Source: Gammaproteobacteria bacterium (GTDB lineage: Bacteria; Pseudomonadota; Gammaproteobacteria; Enterobacterales; Kangiellaceae). Taken from it: 43,758 nucleotides of DNA. The notes below the pieces were generated by a model. It saw nothing but the letters and a program-made list of their open reading frames with translations. It searched no databases and was not told the DNA's origin. The stretch is from assembly GCA_029880585.1 (NCBI GenBank), contig JAOUOC010000003.1, forward strand, positions 1 to 43,758. The letters run 5' to 3'. The position numbers and the translations under genes were made by a program. Positions 1 to 10,467 of the stretch are shown here, one piece after another; within the stretch, counting starts at the first letter, position 1; each line of letters starts with the position of its first letter.

Positions 1-2157
1 ATTATTACTGATTGGAGATCCGCCCTTAGTTTGCAAATCCAGTGGCGCATCAAACAGAAAAACCAAATCCAGATCGGAGCCAAATCCCAATTCACCGCCA
101 CCCATTTTCCCATAACCAATAACGGCAAAACCTGACTGATATAAATCATTAACTTCTGCTTGACCAGCGTCATATTCTGTTGATGTTGATCGCTGTGGTT
201 CACCATGCTTCCGGATCAATTGTTGCCAACAGAAAACAAGAGCGTTTTGCATAATGACTTCAGCCAGCAAAGTCAGATATTGTCCAACTTGCGCCACATC
301 AAACTGGTGCGTCAATAAAGCAGCAGCCACTCGCAATTCGTTCAATTGCTTAAACTGGCGTAAGCTATCCAAAATGGCCTCTTCATCATCCGCTTCTATA
401 CGCAACATTCTTTGCCTTAACTCTGACTCAAGTGATTCTCTGCCTGGCGGATGGTACAAGCTACTGGGATAAAGTAATTCATCCAGTAACACAGGAAAAT
501 CTGATAATCTTTCAGTTATCCATGGACTCTTTACGACCAAATCAACAAGATGTTGCAACACTGGCTGATTTTGACTTAACAACTCAAGATATGCTGTTCT
601 TTTCAGAATTGACGTCAAAATTTTAAGACTGCCTTTCAAGGCCACCAACGGCTTTCTCTGTGACAGACAAACGGAAAGCAAGGATGGAAAAAACATTTTT
701 AGCCGACTTAATCCCTTTTGTGAAAGCTGTCTGGTTGATGCATCATTGTTAAAGCCATTTATCATTGCTATAAATTCTTCTGATTCCTGTTCAGTGAGTT
801 CAGCAACCAGAGACTGCGTTTTTTCCATCAACTGCTCGGCTGAGATATAACCTTCATAAAGAGAAACATAAAATTCATCCCGGGTTAATGATTCCTGTCT
901 TTTTTCTCCCAACAATTGACTGAAATGTAAGTTAACGGATTCCATTTCCTCTTCAAGCTTTTGACGATAACTTTGCCAGTTATCAAATCCCAGCACCTTG
1001 GCCAAAATACTTTGCTGCGTTTTATCTTCTGGCAAATATTGTGTCTGCTTTTCTTCAAAGGACTGAATACAATGTTCACTCAAGCGCAAAAATCGATAGC
1101 TTTGTAATAAACTTTCCGCAGTTTCTTCTGGCAGCATTTTACTGGCGACCAGCAATGGCAAAACCTTAAAAACATTCGCTTCTTGCAAAACTTTATCACG
1201 ACCACCCTGAATCAACTGCAATGCCTGAACGATAAATTCGATTTCTCTAATCCCACCAGCACCCAGCTTGATATTATCCTGCAAACCTTTTTCTCTGATC
1301 TCGCGTTGAATCATTGACTTCATGGCTCTGATCCCTTCAATCACGCCATAATCAATGTAACGTCTGAAAGCAAAAGGGCGAATAATTTGTTGTAACTGTT
1401 TTTGTTCTTTTTCGTTGCCGGTCAATATTCTGGCTCTCAGCAATGCAAATCTTTCCCATTCTCTGCCCTGATCCTGATAATATTCTTCAGCCTGTCCAAA
1501 GGACATCACCAACATCCCTGATTCTCCATAGGGACGTAATCGCATATCGACACGATAAACAAAACCATCCTGTGTAATCTGATCCAGCAATCTGATGAGT
1601 TGAACACTCAATCGATTGAAAAATCTGGCGCTGTCTTGACTTCTCTCACTTCCTTTCATCTCTTCTGTTTGAGGATAAAAAAAGATCAAATCGATATCAG
1701 AAGAAAAATTAAGCTCCTGTCCACCAAGTTTTCCCATGGCGAGAATTAGCATATTTTGTTGTGGTGAAACCTTATCACCTAACAATTTAATTTGACGATC
1801 ATAGCACCATTGGTAGGCTTGCCTAATCAAACAATCAGCCAAACTGGCATAACGCGCTGCACTGGATTTAACATCAAGTTTCTGTGTCAATTCCAAAATA
1901 ACAATCGAAGCTGAATGAATACGTCTAAATTGCCTGAGAAATGACATCATCTCCTCTTCTGACGTTTCTTCCGGTTTGTCAGCTATAAATGACTGCCACT
2001 GCTGGTAAAATGCATTATCAATCACTTCATCAGAAATGGTTAAATGCCATTGAACATTTTGCTCAATCGCTTGAGGAAACAGACTATTGAGCCCTTGAAC
2101 AAACTGGCTGTATTGGCAGGCTTTTTTAATGATTTGTACGGTATCAACATCCCGCAT
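1..2157 (-). CDS. glnE: Glutamate-ammonia ligase adenylyltransferase/deadenylylase GlnE, partial (3' end outside window)
   Basis: Continuous minus-strand reading frame starting near 2157 (MRDVDTVQIIKKACQY...). It contains ...QNMLILAMGKLGGQELNFSSDIDLIFFYPQTEE..., the characteristic GlnE nucleotidyltransferase motif. Missing from the ORF track because it has no stop inside the window. Confidence 0.9.
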   Translation of the reverse strand, partial: MRDVDTVQIIKKACQYSQFVQGLNSLFPQAIEQNVQWHLTISDEVIDNAFYQQWQSFIADKPEETSEEEMMSFLRQFRRIHSASIVILELTQKLDVKSSAARYASLADCLIRQAYQWCYDRQIKLLGDKVSPQQNMLILAMGKLGGQELNFSSDIDLIFFYPQTEEMKGSERSQDSARFFNRLSVQLIRLLDQITQDGFVYRVDMRLRPYGESGMLVMSFGQAEEYYQDQGREWERFALLRARILTGNEKEQKQLQQIIRPFAFRRYIDYGVIEGIRAMKSMIQREIREKGLQDNIKLGAGGIREIEFIVQALQLIQGGRDKVLQEANVFKVLPLLVASKMLPEETAESLLQSYRFLRLSEHCIQSFEEKQTQYLPEDKTQQSILAKVLGFDNWQSYRQKLEEEMESVNLHFSQLLGEKRQESLTRDEFYVSLYEGYISAEQLMEKTQSLVAELTEQESEEFIAMINGFNNDASTRQLSQKGLSRLKMFFPSLLSVCLSQRKPLVALKGSLKILTSILKRTAYLELLSQNQPVLQHLVDLVVKSPWITERLSDFPVLLDELLYPSSLYHPPGRESLESELRQRMLRIEADDEEAILDSLRQFKQLNELRVAAALLTHQFDVAQVGQYLTLLAEVIMQNALVFCWQQLIRKHGEPQRSTSTEYDAGQAEVNDLYQSGFAVIGYGKMGGGELGFGSDLDLVFLFDAPLDLQTKGGSPISNN

Positions 2158-2356
2158 TATTTTTACATTCCATTTAAAATGGTTTATCCAATCATATCAT
2201 TATTCTATTCGCTACGAAATTACTGAACACAAGTTGGGAAAGTCAGAACTGGGACACAGATAATTACATCATTCACTATCATTTTTTTAGAAATATTGAT
2301 AGGCTATCTTTCATTCAACCAATTAAAAAACAGTCAGACACAAAGAGGAATATAAC

Positions 2357-2941
2357 ATGGAACTCTGGATTACAATTATTGTTGTTATAGTTATTCTTTT
2401 TTATCTCGTTAGCATCTACAACAAGCTGGTTTCTTACAAAAACCGCTTCAAAAATGCTTTCTCTCAAATCGATGTGCAATTACAAAGAAGGTACGATCTG
2501 ATCCCCAATCTGGTTGAAACCGCTAAAGGTTATATGGCACATGAAAAATCCACGCTGGAAGCTGTCATTCAAGCCAGAAATGCAGCGGTAAGTGCGAGTA
2601 AAAGTGCCGCTGACAATCCTGGCGATGCATCAACCATGAAAGAACTGGCTGCTGCCGAAACCTTACTTACCGGTTCACTAGGTAAATTGTTTGCCTTATC
2701 CGAAAGCTATCCCGACTTAAAAGCTAACGAAACAATGAACAATCTTATGGAAGAACTCACAACTACTGAGAATAAAATTGCTTTTGCCCGTCAGGCTTTT
2801 AATGACAGTGTCATGCAATACAACATCCTCAGAGAACAATTTCCAAGCAATATGATAGCCGGTTTTTACGGGTTTGCAGCTGCTGAATTACTTGAAATTG
2901 AAGAGCCCGCCGCTAAAAAACCAGTCAAAGTATCTTTTTAA
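2357..2941 (+). CDS. LemA family protein
   Basis: 194 aa. N-terminal TM, then YNKLVSYKNRFKNAFSQIDVQLQRRYDLIPNLVETAKGYMAHEKSTLEAVIQARNAA, typical of LemA. Confidence 0.95.
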   Translation: MELWITIIVVIVILFYLVSIYNKLVSYKNRFKNAFSQIDVQLQRRYDLIPNLVETAKGYMAHEKSTLEAVIQARNAAVSASKSAADNPGDASTMKELAAAETLLTGSLGKLFALSESYPDLKANETMNNLMEELTTTENKIAFARQAFNDSVMQYNILREQFPSNMIAGFYGFAAAELLEIEEPAAKKPVKVSF

Positions 2942-2965
2942 TTAAACAGGTCTAAAGCAGTTACG

Positions 2966-4957
2966 ATGGACTTTTTTAGCCTGCAAGAAAAAGCCAGAAA
3001 GCAAACCAAATATTTGGTAATGCTATTTCTGGCTGCTGTGCTTGCTATTGTTTTAGCAGTTAATCTATTAGTCTTTTGGGCTATGTCGCAAGACAATAAA
3101 AGTTTAAGTCTTTCCGCCTGGCTGGAAGATCCCCTCTGGATTTACATTTCCGGAGGTTTGCTGGTCATGATCATTATCACCAGTCTTTTCAGAACCAGGC
3201 AACTCAGTGCCTCACCGCAAGCTATCGCACATATGGTTAATGCCACACCAATTTCTGCCAACTCTAAAAACGCTCTTGAAGTCAGGTTGCAAAATGTGGT
3301 TGAAGAAATGTCCATCGCCTCCGGCATGCCTATGCCACAAATTTTTGTTATGAAAGAAGAAGATGGTATTAATGCTTTTGTCGCGGGCACCGATCCTTCA
3401 CAAGTCACTTTGGTTGTCACACAGGGCTTGCTTGAAAATTTATCTCGTCAGGAACTTCAGGGCGTTATTGGTCACGAGTTTAGTCATGTTTTTCATGGTG
3501 ATATGAAAATCAATGTGCGGCTGATTGGTATATTGGCTGGCATTCTTGTGATCGGCCAATTTGGCGAAATGTTGTTAAGAAATACCTCTCGCTCCTCTCG
3601 TCGTTCTTCCAGAGGAAAAAATGGTAATGCCGGTGCAGCTTTAATATTTGCATTCGGATTAATGGCGATTGGTTATATTGGTCTTTTCTTTGGAAGGTTG
3701 ATTAAAGCTGCTATATCCAGACAAAGAGAGTTTTTGGCTGATGCCTCTGCTATTCAATACACAAGAGACAAGCAAGGTATTTGCAATGCACTGTTTAAAA
3801 TAGAATTAAATTCTCAAGGTGCTCTGCTTAATGCAGCCAAGGCTGAAGAAATGAGTCATATGTGCTTTGGTCAATCAGTCAAAATGTTTTTCGCCGATAA
3901 GTTTGCTACCCATCCACCAATCAGGGAACGAATTATTGCTCTGGATCCCAGATTTGATTTTAATGGATTTGTAAACAATACAAATGATATTAGTGATGTT
4001 CCGCTCGATGATAATTCAAACTTTGCTGAAATTGTTTCTGGCCTATCAGCAGCAGGGAACTATTCCACACAAAAATCCGAGAATGATATTAAATCAATAT
4101 TAGAAGAGGAAAAGAATCTCAACTCAGCAAATAAACTTTCCAATAATATAAGCAACGAACAACAAAAAATAGACAAACTTTTGTCCTCTGTTGGAAATAT
4201 GACGGAAAAACAACTTGCAGCTGCCCGTGAAATTATTGCCAGCATTCCAAATAGCTTGCTTGAACTGGCAAGGGGCAAAGCCAATTCAAAATTTGGCTTT
4301 GATTTTATTATTGCCTTGATTACAGCAAATCAACAAACCACAGCTTCATCAAAGAATAAATTTCATAATTTCATGGCCGATAAAAGTTTTCAGGAATTGA
4401 CTATTGAACTGAAAAAACTGGATTTTCGTCAACAGCATATACTTCTTGAAATTGCATTAAACACACTTTTTCCTTTAAGTCAGAATGATAAAAAAGATTT
4501 TTCGATCAAATTAGGGCAATTGATTAATCAGGATAATCGTGTCACTCAAAATGAATTTATGATTTATGCAACAACCTTAAAGAAATTGCTGCCTACTTCA
4601 AAACAAAAAACTATCAATCGCTTTTCTGCTATCAAAACAGAGATCAGCTACTTTTTTAATTTGCTATATCAAAACAGCAACCTGACAACGGAAGAAAAAG
4701 TGGAGCGATTCCAAAAACAAATGCGTCAATTGGGAATTGAAACCGCACAATTGAATAATCAAGCCTTATCGGTCAATAAACTGAATGAAGCCCTGAAAAA
4801 AATTGCCTGCCTGAATAATTTGTTAAAAAAGGATTTTTTGCAAATGTGTATTGATATTGTAGAAAATGACCAACAAATTACACAGTCAGAATTTGAATTA
4901 ATACGTTTGCTTGCAGCCTACATGGCCGTTCCGGTTCCAGTAATACTGCTAAACTGA
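2966..4957 (+). CDS. M48 family membrane metallopeptidase with long C-terminal TerB-like extension
   Basis: 663 aa with TM segments and the zinc motif VIGHEFSHVFHGD; later RQREFLADASAIQYTR. The C-terminal ~300 aa resemble TerB-like helical repeats (e.g. LLKKDFLQMCIDIVENDQQITQSEFELIRLLAAYMAVPVP). Confidence 0.9.
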   Translation: MDFFSLQEKARKQTKYLVMLFLAAVLAIVLAVNLLVFWAMSQDNKSLSLSAWLEDPLWIYISGGLLVMIIITSLFRTRQLSASPQAIAHMVNATPISANSKNALEVRLQNVVEEMSIASGMPMPQIFVMKEEDGINAFVAGTDPSQVTLVVTQGLLENLSRQELQGVIGHEFSHVFHGDMKINVRLIGILAGILVIGQFGEMLLRNTSRSSRRSSRGKNGNAGAALIFAFGLMAIGYIGLFFGRLIKAAISRQREFLADASAIQYTRDKQGICNALFKIELNSQGALLNAAKAEEMSHMCFGQSVKMFFADKFATHPPIRERIIALDPRFDFNGFVNNTNDISDVPLDDNSNFAEIVSGLSAAGNYSTQKSENDIKSILEEEKNLNSANKLSNNISNEQQKIDKLLSSVGNMTEKQLAAAREIIASIPNSLLELARGKANSKFGFDFIIALITANQQTTASSKNKFHNFMADKSFQELTIELKKLDFRQQHILLEIALNTLFPLSQNDKKDFSIKLGQLINQDNRVTQNEFMIYATTLKKLLPTSKQKTINRFSAIKTEISYFFNLLYQNSNLTTEEKVERFQKQMRQLGIETAQLNNQALSVNKLNEALKKIACLNNLLKKDFLQMCIDIVENDQQITQSEFELIRLLAAYMAVPVPVILLN

Positions 4958-6453
4958 TAATTATCTTTGACCATATCTCTGGGCAAAGCATTTTTGATTC
5001 GATTTTTCTGTAAAAGCCCACAGGCAAAAACACTATTGTTGAAACTCAGTAATATATCGCCATCTGTCAGCTTTAACTGCGCAAGCACTTTATCGTCACA
5101 ATCAACGGCTTTACCTTGCATATATTCTTCAAATCCATGTACCGTTAAGGGATAAGTGTTTTGCTTGGCCAAACGTCCCAGACCACTGGCAAATTCATGA
5201 GTAATTCTTATCTTTTTACCATACAACCTAAACAGCTTAATACCTGAACGGTTGATTTTGATGTAAGGATTGATCTCATCGTTAAACATTGGAAATAACC
5301 AGATTTCATTGTCACGTTGTTTGATCTGTTCCTTTTTATAAGGCATATCTATAGAAAACCTTTGATTCATGAATTCCTTTACCAGCTTATACTCTTTTTG
5401 ACTAACTGGCATAAATGGTGAATCGTATATTTTCTTCAGTGTTGTTGAATCATTATTCAGGCTCTGTGATTCCGGCTTGCTAAAACAAGAAACAAAAAAA
5501 CCTTCACTATCGTAATGATGAGGCAAAACGTGTAAATATCCTTCATTGGTCAGGCTTTTTTCTGCTCCTGAGAACAAATCTTTCAATGAAACAACTTTGG
5601 CATCGGTTTGTTGTAAAAGAAATGCCGCCACCTGCTGATTTTCTTCCGGTGATAAGGTACAGGTGGAATACACCATTCTGCCACCTGGCTTGAGGCTTTG
5701 ATAGGCAGAAATAATCAATTGTTTTTGCAATTCAGCCAGTTGATTGACGCTTTCTAATGACCAGTCTTTCAAAGCATTTATATCTTTTCTCACAGTCCCT
5801 TCTCCACCGCAAGGTGCGTCAAGTAGAACATAGTCGAACTGCTCAGGCAGAAAGGATGAAAATTTGGCTGCGTCCAGATGGCAAATACTGGTGTTGTTAA
5901 TTCCACATCTCACCAGATTAGCATGTAATCCTTTTAGCCTGCTGGCAGAAAGTTCATTCGCCAAAATGGTGCCGCGATTATCCAGAATGGAAGCTAACTG
6001 TGTTGTTTTTGAGCCTGGTGCAGCGGCTAAATCTACAATCAGAGGATCCGCGATTGTGTTTTGATGTAATAAGGCTTCCACCGGTAACATTGAGCTGGCT
6101 TCCTGAATATAAAACAAACCCTGAATATGCTCTGGGCAATTGCCCAGCGCCATTGAAAATGACTGCTCATCATAATCAATCCAGAAACCGGTTTCACACC
6201 AGGGAATTGGCGTGACACTCCAGCCATAATTGTTTGCCCACTGTTTAAAGTCTTCCACAGACGATTTAATACAGTTAATCCGCACACTTTTTCGTAGTGG
6301 CTTTCCGCATGCTGCCAGAAAATCATCTTGCGACTGAGCTTCAAGAAATGTAGATTTGGCGTGGTCAAGATAGTCTTGTGAAACCAGACCGCCCGATTCA
6401 AGCTGGACGGTCTTGTTGTCACTATCAGAGTTTGAAGAATGGTTTATGCTCAA
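4918..6453 (-). CDS. rsmF: 16S rRNA (cytosine-1407-C5)-methyltransferase RsmF-like
   Basis: 511 aa. YIQEASSMLPVEALL, DLAAAPGSKTTQLA, DYVLLDAPCGGEGTVRKD and MVYSTCTLSPEENQ: NOL1/NOP2/Sun m5C methyltransferase motifs with a C-terminal extension. Confidence 0.9.
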   Translation of the reverse strand: MSINHSSNSDSDNKTVQLESGGLVSQDYLDHAKSTFLEAQSQDDFLAACGKPLRKSVRINCIKSSVEDFKQWANNYGWSVTPIPWCETGFWIDYDEQSFSMALGNCPEHIQGLFYIQEASSMLPVEALLHQNTIADPLIVDLAAAPGSKTTQLASILDNRGTILANELSASRLKGLHANLVRCGINNTSICHLDAAKFSSFLPEQFDYVLLDAPCGGEGTVRKDINALKDWSLESVNQLAELQKQLIISAYQSLKPGGRMVYSTCTLSPEENQQVAAFLLQQTDAKVVSLKDLFSGAEKSLTNEGYLHVLPHHYDSEGFFVSCFSKPESQSLNNDSTTLKKIYDSPFMPVSQKEYKLVKEFMNQRFSIDMPYKKEQIKQRDNEIWLFPMFNDEINPYIKINRSGIKLFRLYGKKIRITHEFASGLGRLAKQNTYPLTVHGFEEYMQGKAVDCDDKVLAQLKLTDGDILLSFNNSVFACGLLQKNRIKNALPRDMVKDNYQFSSITGTGTAM

Positions 6454-6474
6454 ATGATATCTTTCCTATATCAA

Positions 6475-9400
6475 TCACTTTGAAGAGCCATCACCCAATG
6501 ACAGGAGCGTTGTATTGCCACCAATAGCTGCCGTGTTGTTGGTACGAGTTCTTTCCGTTGCAAATCGATGCAGATAACGCGGCCCACCTGCTTTTGGACC
6601 TGTTCCTGAAAGACCTTGCCCACCAAAAGGTTGTACGCCAACCACCGCACCGATCATATTTCGATTAATATAGACATTGCCCACTCTAACTCTGGAATCA
6701 ATATATTCTGCAGTTTTTTCATTGCGGGAATGAATGCCTAACGTCAAGCCGTAACCATAATCATTGATTGAATCTATCACCGCATCAAGTTCTTTGGCTT
6801 TGTAAGTGATCACATGAAGAATTGGACCAAACCACTCTTGCTTCAGATCATTAATATGCTTGATTTTAAATGCTGTGGGTGTCAGGAAAGAACCCTTTTC
6901 CATGCCCGCCTGTTCTGGCGTTTTGGAAATTAACTGTCCTGCATTGGTTAATTCCTCAATATGCTCCATTAACTCTTTTCTGGAAGCAGCATCAATAACT
7001 GGCCCCACATCCGTTGAAATATCATGGGAAGGTCCAATTTTAAGTTCTCGCATAGCGCCTTCTAGCACTTCCAGCATTCTTGGCGCGACCTCTTCCTGTA
7101 GATACAAAATACGCAAAGCGGAACATCTTTGTCCGGCACTTGTAAAAGCAGAATGGATAACATCATCAACCACTTGTTCCGCTAAAGCCGAACTATCGAC
7201 AATCATGGCATTCTGACCACCGGTTTCCGCAATAAAGGGCACGATGGGCGCATCGACTCTTGCAGCCAATGACTGATTAATATGAACTGCTGTACTGGTT
7301 GATCCGGTGAAGGCGATACCGGCTATTCTCGGATCACTGGTTAAAACCCCACCAATTTCACGTCCACTGCCTGGTACAAAATGCAGCACATCGGCAGGAA
7401 TCCCAGCCTCATGCATCAATTGTATTGCTTTCCATGCGATAATTGGCGTTTGCCCGGCCGGCTTTGCCAAAACACTATTTCCAGCCGCCAAAGCTGCCGC
7501 AACCTGCCCTACAAAAATAGCTAACGGAAAGTTCCACGGACTGATACAGGCAAAAACGCCCCTGCCTTGCAAATAGATTTCGTTACTTTCTCCTGTAGGC
7601 CCTGGCAAAACAATTGGTTCTGCAAAATCCTTAACGGCTTGCATGGCATAATATCTGGCAAAATCAACTGCCTCTCTCACTTCATCAATGCCATCCTGAA
7701 TCGTCTTTCCGCCTTCTCGAGCACAAATTGCAATGAGTTCTGCTTCATTCTCTGTTAGCAGATCAGCAAATTTTCGCAGACACGCTGCTCTTTTTTCTGC
7801 TCCCGCGCGATTCCACTTGACTGCGGCTGGCGCTGCAATATCAATTGCTCTTCTGCTATCTTCTGCTGTAGCTAAAGTGACGGTGCCAATTTGATGTAAA
7901 TTGTCGTAGGGACAATAAACATTTCCGGCTTCCCCCTTAAGGTTTTCGCCACCAATGATTGGTGTTGCATGCCATTGATTATCCAAATGCTCATTAACCT
8001 TTTCCATAAAAGGTTTTAACTCGCTATCCACATGAAGATTAGTGCCTTTGGAATTGGTTCTGCCTTCACCATATAAATTTGCAGGTAATGGAATATGCTC
8101 ATTGGCCAGCTGCCTATAGGACTGCAGGGTCACACAGGGATGCTCAACCAAATCCTCAATTGATGTTTTTTCGTCAACCAGTTTATGCACAAAAGAAGTA
8201 TTGGCTCCGTTTTCGAGCAAGCGTCTTACCAGATAGGGCAGCAAGTCCTTGTGTTTCCCCACAGGGGCATAGATACGACAATTAACATCCGGATTTGCTT
8301 TTAAAAAATGATTGTAAAGCGCTTCTCCCATGCCGTGTAAGCGCTGGAATTCAAATTTTCGGTTACTGCCGGCCATTTGCATGATGGAAATAACCGTTTG
8401 TGCATTGTGAGTCGCAAATTGAGGATAAAAAACGCCTTCTGTGGCGAGAATATACTTGGCGCAAGCTAAATAGGAAACATCTGACGCTGATTTACGGGTA
8501 AACACTGGATATCCATCATAACCACCTTGTTGTGCCCACTTAACTTCAGAATCCCAATAAGCTCCCTTAACCAATCTGAGAGAGATAACTCTTCCTGTTT
8601 CAATGGAAAGTTTTCTTAACCAGACCAAAATAGGCATAGCTCTTTTGGAATAGGCTTGCACCACCAGCCCCAATCCTTGCCAATCCTGACAGACATCACT
8701 GCGGAACAGCTTTTCGAACAACTCCAGGCTGATTTCCAATCTGTCTGCTTCTTCTGCATCAATAGTGATATCGACATTTAGCTCTTTGGCAATTTTAAGC
8801 AAACGATAAACACTGTCATACATTTCAGTCATGACACGTTGGTGTTGACTATGTTCATATCTTGGATGAAGCGCGGATAATTTGATTGAAATACTTGGTG
8901 CTGGCACATTGGCAGGCCTGGCAATACGACCAATTTCTCGAATGGCATCACAATAAGCATTCCAGTATCTGTCAGCATCTTCAGCAGTATAAGCCGCTTC
9001 TCCCAACATATCAAAAGAATGGGTATAACCCTTGCTGACTGATTTTGAACCGCGCTTGATGGCTTCACCAATAGTATTTCCCAATACAAATTGCTTGCCC
9101 ATTAACTTCATTGCCTGATTCATTGCTTTTCGGATAACAGGTTCACTGACATTGCCAATTAGCGCTTTCAGAGCATTAACCGGATTGCCATCGATAGAAT
9201 CTTTTAAACCAACAAACTTGCCAGTTAGCATCAAACCCCAGGTTGAAGTATTCACCAGCCATGATTCACTTTGCCCCAGATGCTTTTCCCATTCTGCAGC
9301 CTTTATTTTATCCTTGATTAAATTATTGGCCACATCAGCATCAGGAATTCTGAGTAATGCCTCGGCCAGACACATGAGGATAACACCCTCTTTGGTAGAC

Positions 9401-9648
9401 AAACTATATTGTTGTAAAAATGCCTCTACACCGTCTTTGGCATCACTGTCTTTTCTGACCTTGCTGACCAAATCAATTGATTTTCTGGTTACCGAAGCTA
9501 TTTCATCATCAGATAATGACAGATAATCGATCAACCCCTGTAAACAGGCTGACTCGTCAACGCAGTAATTTTCAGAAATCATAGCCTGCAACTCTTTCAA
9601 TGAAAGAGAATCTTCTGCACTGTGTACTACATTTTTAATATCAAACAC
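6475..9648 (-). CDS. putA: Bifunctional proline dehydrogenase / L-glutamate gamma-semialdehyde dehydrogenase PutA
   Basis: 1057 aa. PRODH part (SIKLSALHPRYEHSQ, VKGAYWDSEVKWAQ) fused to an ALDH part (GVFACISPWNFPLAIFVGQ, ETGGQNAMIVDSSA, GQRCSALRILYLQ). Confidence 0.97.
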   Translation of the reverse strand: MFDIKNVVHSAEDSLSLKELQAMISENYCVDESACLQGLIDYLSLSDDEIASVTRKSIDLVSKVRKDSDAKDGVEAFLQQYSLSTKEGVILMCLAEALLRIPDADVANNLIKDKIKAAEWEKHLGQSESWLVNTSTWGLMLTGKFVGLKDSIDGNPVNALKALIGNVSEPVIRKAMNQAMKLMGKQFVLGNTIGEAIKRGSKSVSKGYTHSFDMLGEAAYTAEDADRYWNAYCDAIREIGRIARPANVPAPSISIKLSALHPRYEHSQHQRVMTEMYDSVYRLLKIAKELNVDITIDAEEADRLEISLELFEKLFRSDVCQDWQGLGLVVQAYSKRAMPILVWLRKLSIETGRVISLRLVKGAYWDSEVKWAQQGGYDGYPVFTRKSASDVSYLACAKYILATEGVFYPQFATHNAQTVISIMQMAGSNRKFEFQRLHGMGEALYNHFLKANPDVNCRIYAPVGKHKDLLPYLVRRLLENGANTSFVHKLVDEKTSIEDLVEHPCVTLQSYRQLANEHIPLPANLYGEGRTNSKGTNLHVDSELKPFMEKVNEHLDNQWHATPIIGGENLKGEAGNVYCPYDNLHQIGTVTLATAEDSRRAIDIAAPAAVKWNRAGAEKRAACLRKFADLLTENEAELIAICAREGGKTIQDGIDEVREAVDFARYYAMQAVKDFAEPIVLPGPTGESNEIYLQGRGVFACISPWNFPLAIFVGQVAAALAAGNSVLAKPAGQTPIIAWKAIQLMHEAGIPADVLHFVPGSGREIGGVLTSDPRIAGIAFTGSTSTAVHINQSLAARVDAPIVPFIAETGGQNAMIVDSSALAEQVVDDVIHSAFTSAGQRCSALRILYLQEEVAPRMLEVLEGAMRELKIGPSHDISTDVGPVIDAASRKELMEHIEELTNAGQLISKTPEQAGMEKGSFLTPTAFKIKHINDLKQEWFGPILHVITYKAKELDAVIDSINDYGYGLTLGIHSRNEKTAEYIDSRVRVGNVYINRNMIGAVVGVQPFGGQGLSGTGPKAGGPRYLHRFATERTRTNNTAAIGGNTTLLSLGDGSSK

Positions 9649-9712
9649 GCTTTTTTACTCCAACCAGTGTCCAACGACATTTATAAAAAAATAAACAGAT
9701 ATACGATTAAGA

Positions 9713-10285
9713 TTAATTCCAACCTGAATTACGCTTTTTACCGCCCACTCGACCAAATAGCCAACCCAGAAAAATACCACCCAATGCTACCAAGCCACCA
9801 TTTCTAAAGGCATCACTTTGAAAACCACTTTCATAAATTTGCGCTTTTTCAACAGCCTGATTTAATTCAACTTCCTGACGGGTTAATTTAGCCAATAACT
9901 CCTGATTGCCACCTTTAAGTGGCGCGAGTTCCTCCAGTTGCTTTTCCAGATTGGAAACCTTCTCTTCATACTGCGCAGTTAAGGTTTTTATTTTTCTTTC
10001 CGCATCAGCCAAACGGTAATTATTTGTTGGCTCTCTGGTGACATATTTTTGTTCTATCCAGAAAATTTTATCCTGCTCATTTTTAACTCGAAAGTATCCT
10101 GCTTCATCATTGCTTTCAAGTACTTCAAGTCGTGTGCCTGGCGCTAATTTATATATCAGTCTGAATTCTTCTCCAGGACCACTTCTGGTCCATACCAATT
10201 GCTGCTGGTCATCAATATATACAGTTTGAGCAAAAAGGCCGGAAGATAAAAAAGCTGAAAAGATAAGAAGGAGTTTGGTTTTCAT
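9713..10285 (-). CDS. TIGR04211-like SH3 domain protein (signal peptide, SH3, coiled coil, C-terminal TM)
   Basis: 190 aa. Signal peptide MKTKLLLIFSAFLSSGLFA, SH3b-like YIDDQQQLVWTRSGPGEEFRLIYKLAPGTRLEVLE, coiled coil, then LGGIFLGWLFGR TM. Confidence 0.8.
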   Translation of the reverse strand: MKTKLLLIFSAFLSSGLFAQTVYIDDQQQLVWTRSGPGEEFRLIYKLAPGTRLEVLESNDEAGYFRVKNEQDKIFWIEQKYVTREPTNNYRLADAERKIKTLTAQYEEKVSNLEKQLEELAPLKGGNQELLAKLTRQEVELNQAVEKAQIYESGFQSDAFRNGGLVALGGIFLGWLFGRVGGKKRNSGWN

Positions 10286-10467
10286 TGCAGGAAGGTCTCC
10301 GTTTAAAAACGCTATTGTACGAAATACTCAAGTTGATTAAAACTGCAAAGGATCATCTTTTTGATCAGAAACAATAAAAAGATTTTCTCATTGAATGTGA
10401 TCAAAGGGATGACAAAGGCTATAATCAATGCTTAAATAACAAGATAACTCATGCTCAAGGGGATAAT

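Noticed and set aside
254-626. Two small plus-strand ORFs at the left edge
   Set aside because: They are antisense to the glnE coding frame, which the ORF track missed because its stop is outside the window.
6039-6422. 127-aa ORF inside rsmF in another frame
   Set aside because: Same-strand shadow frame of a strongly supported methyltransferase gene; no motif.
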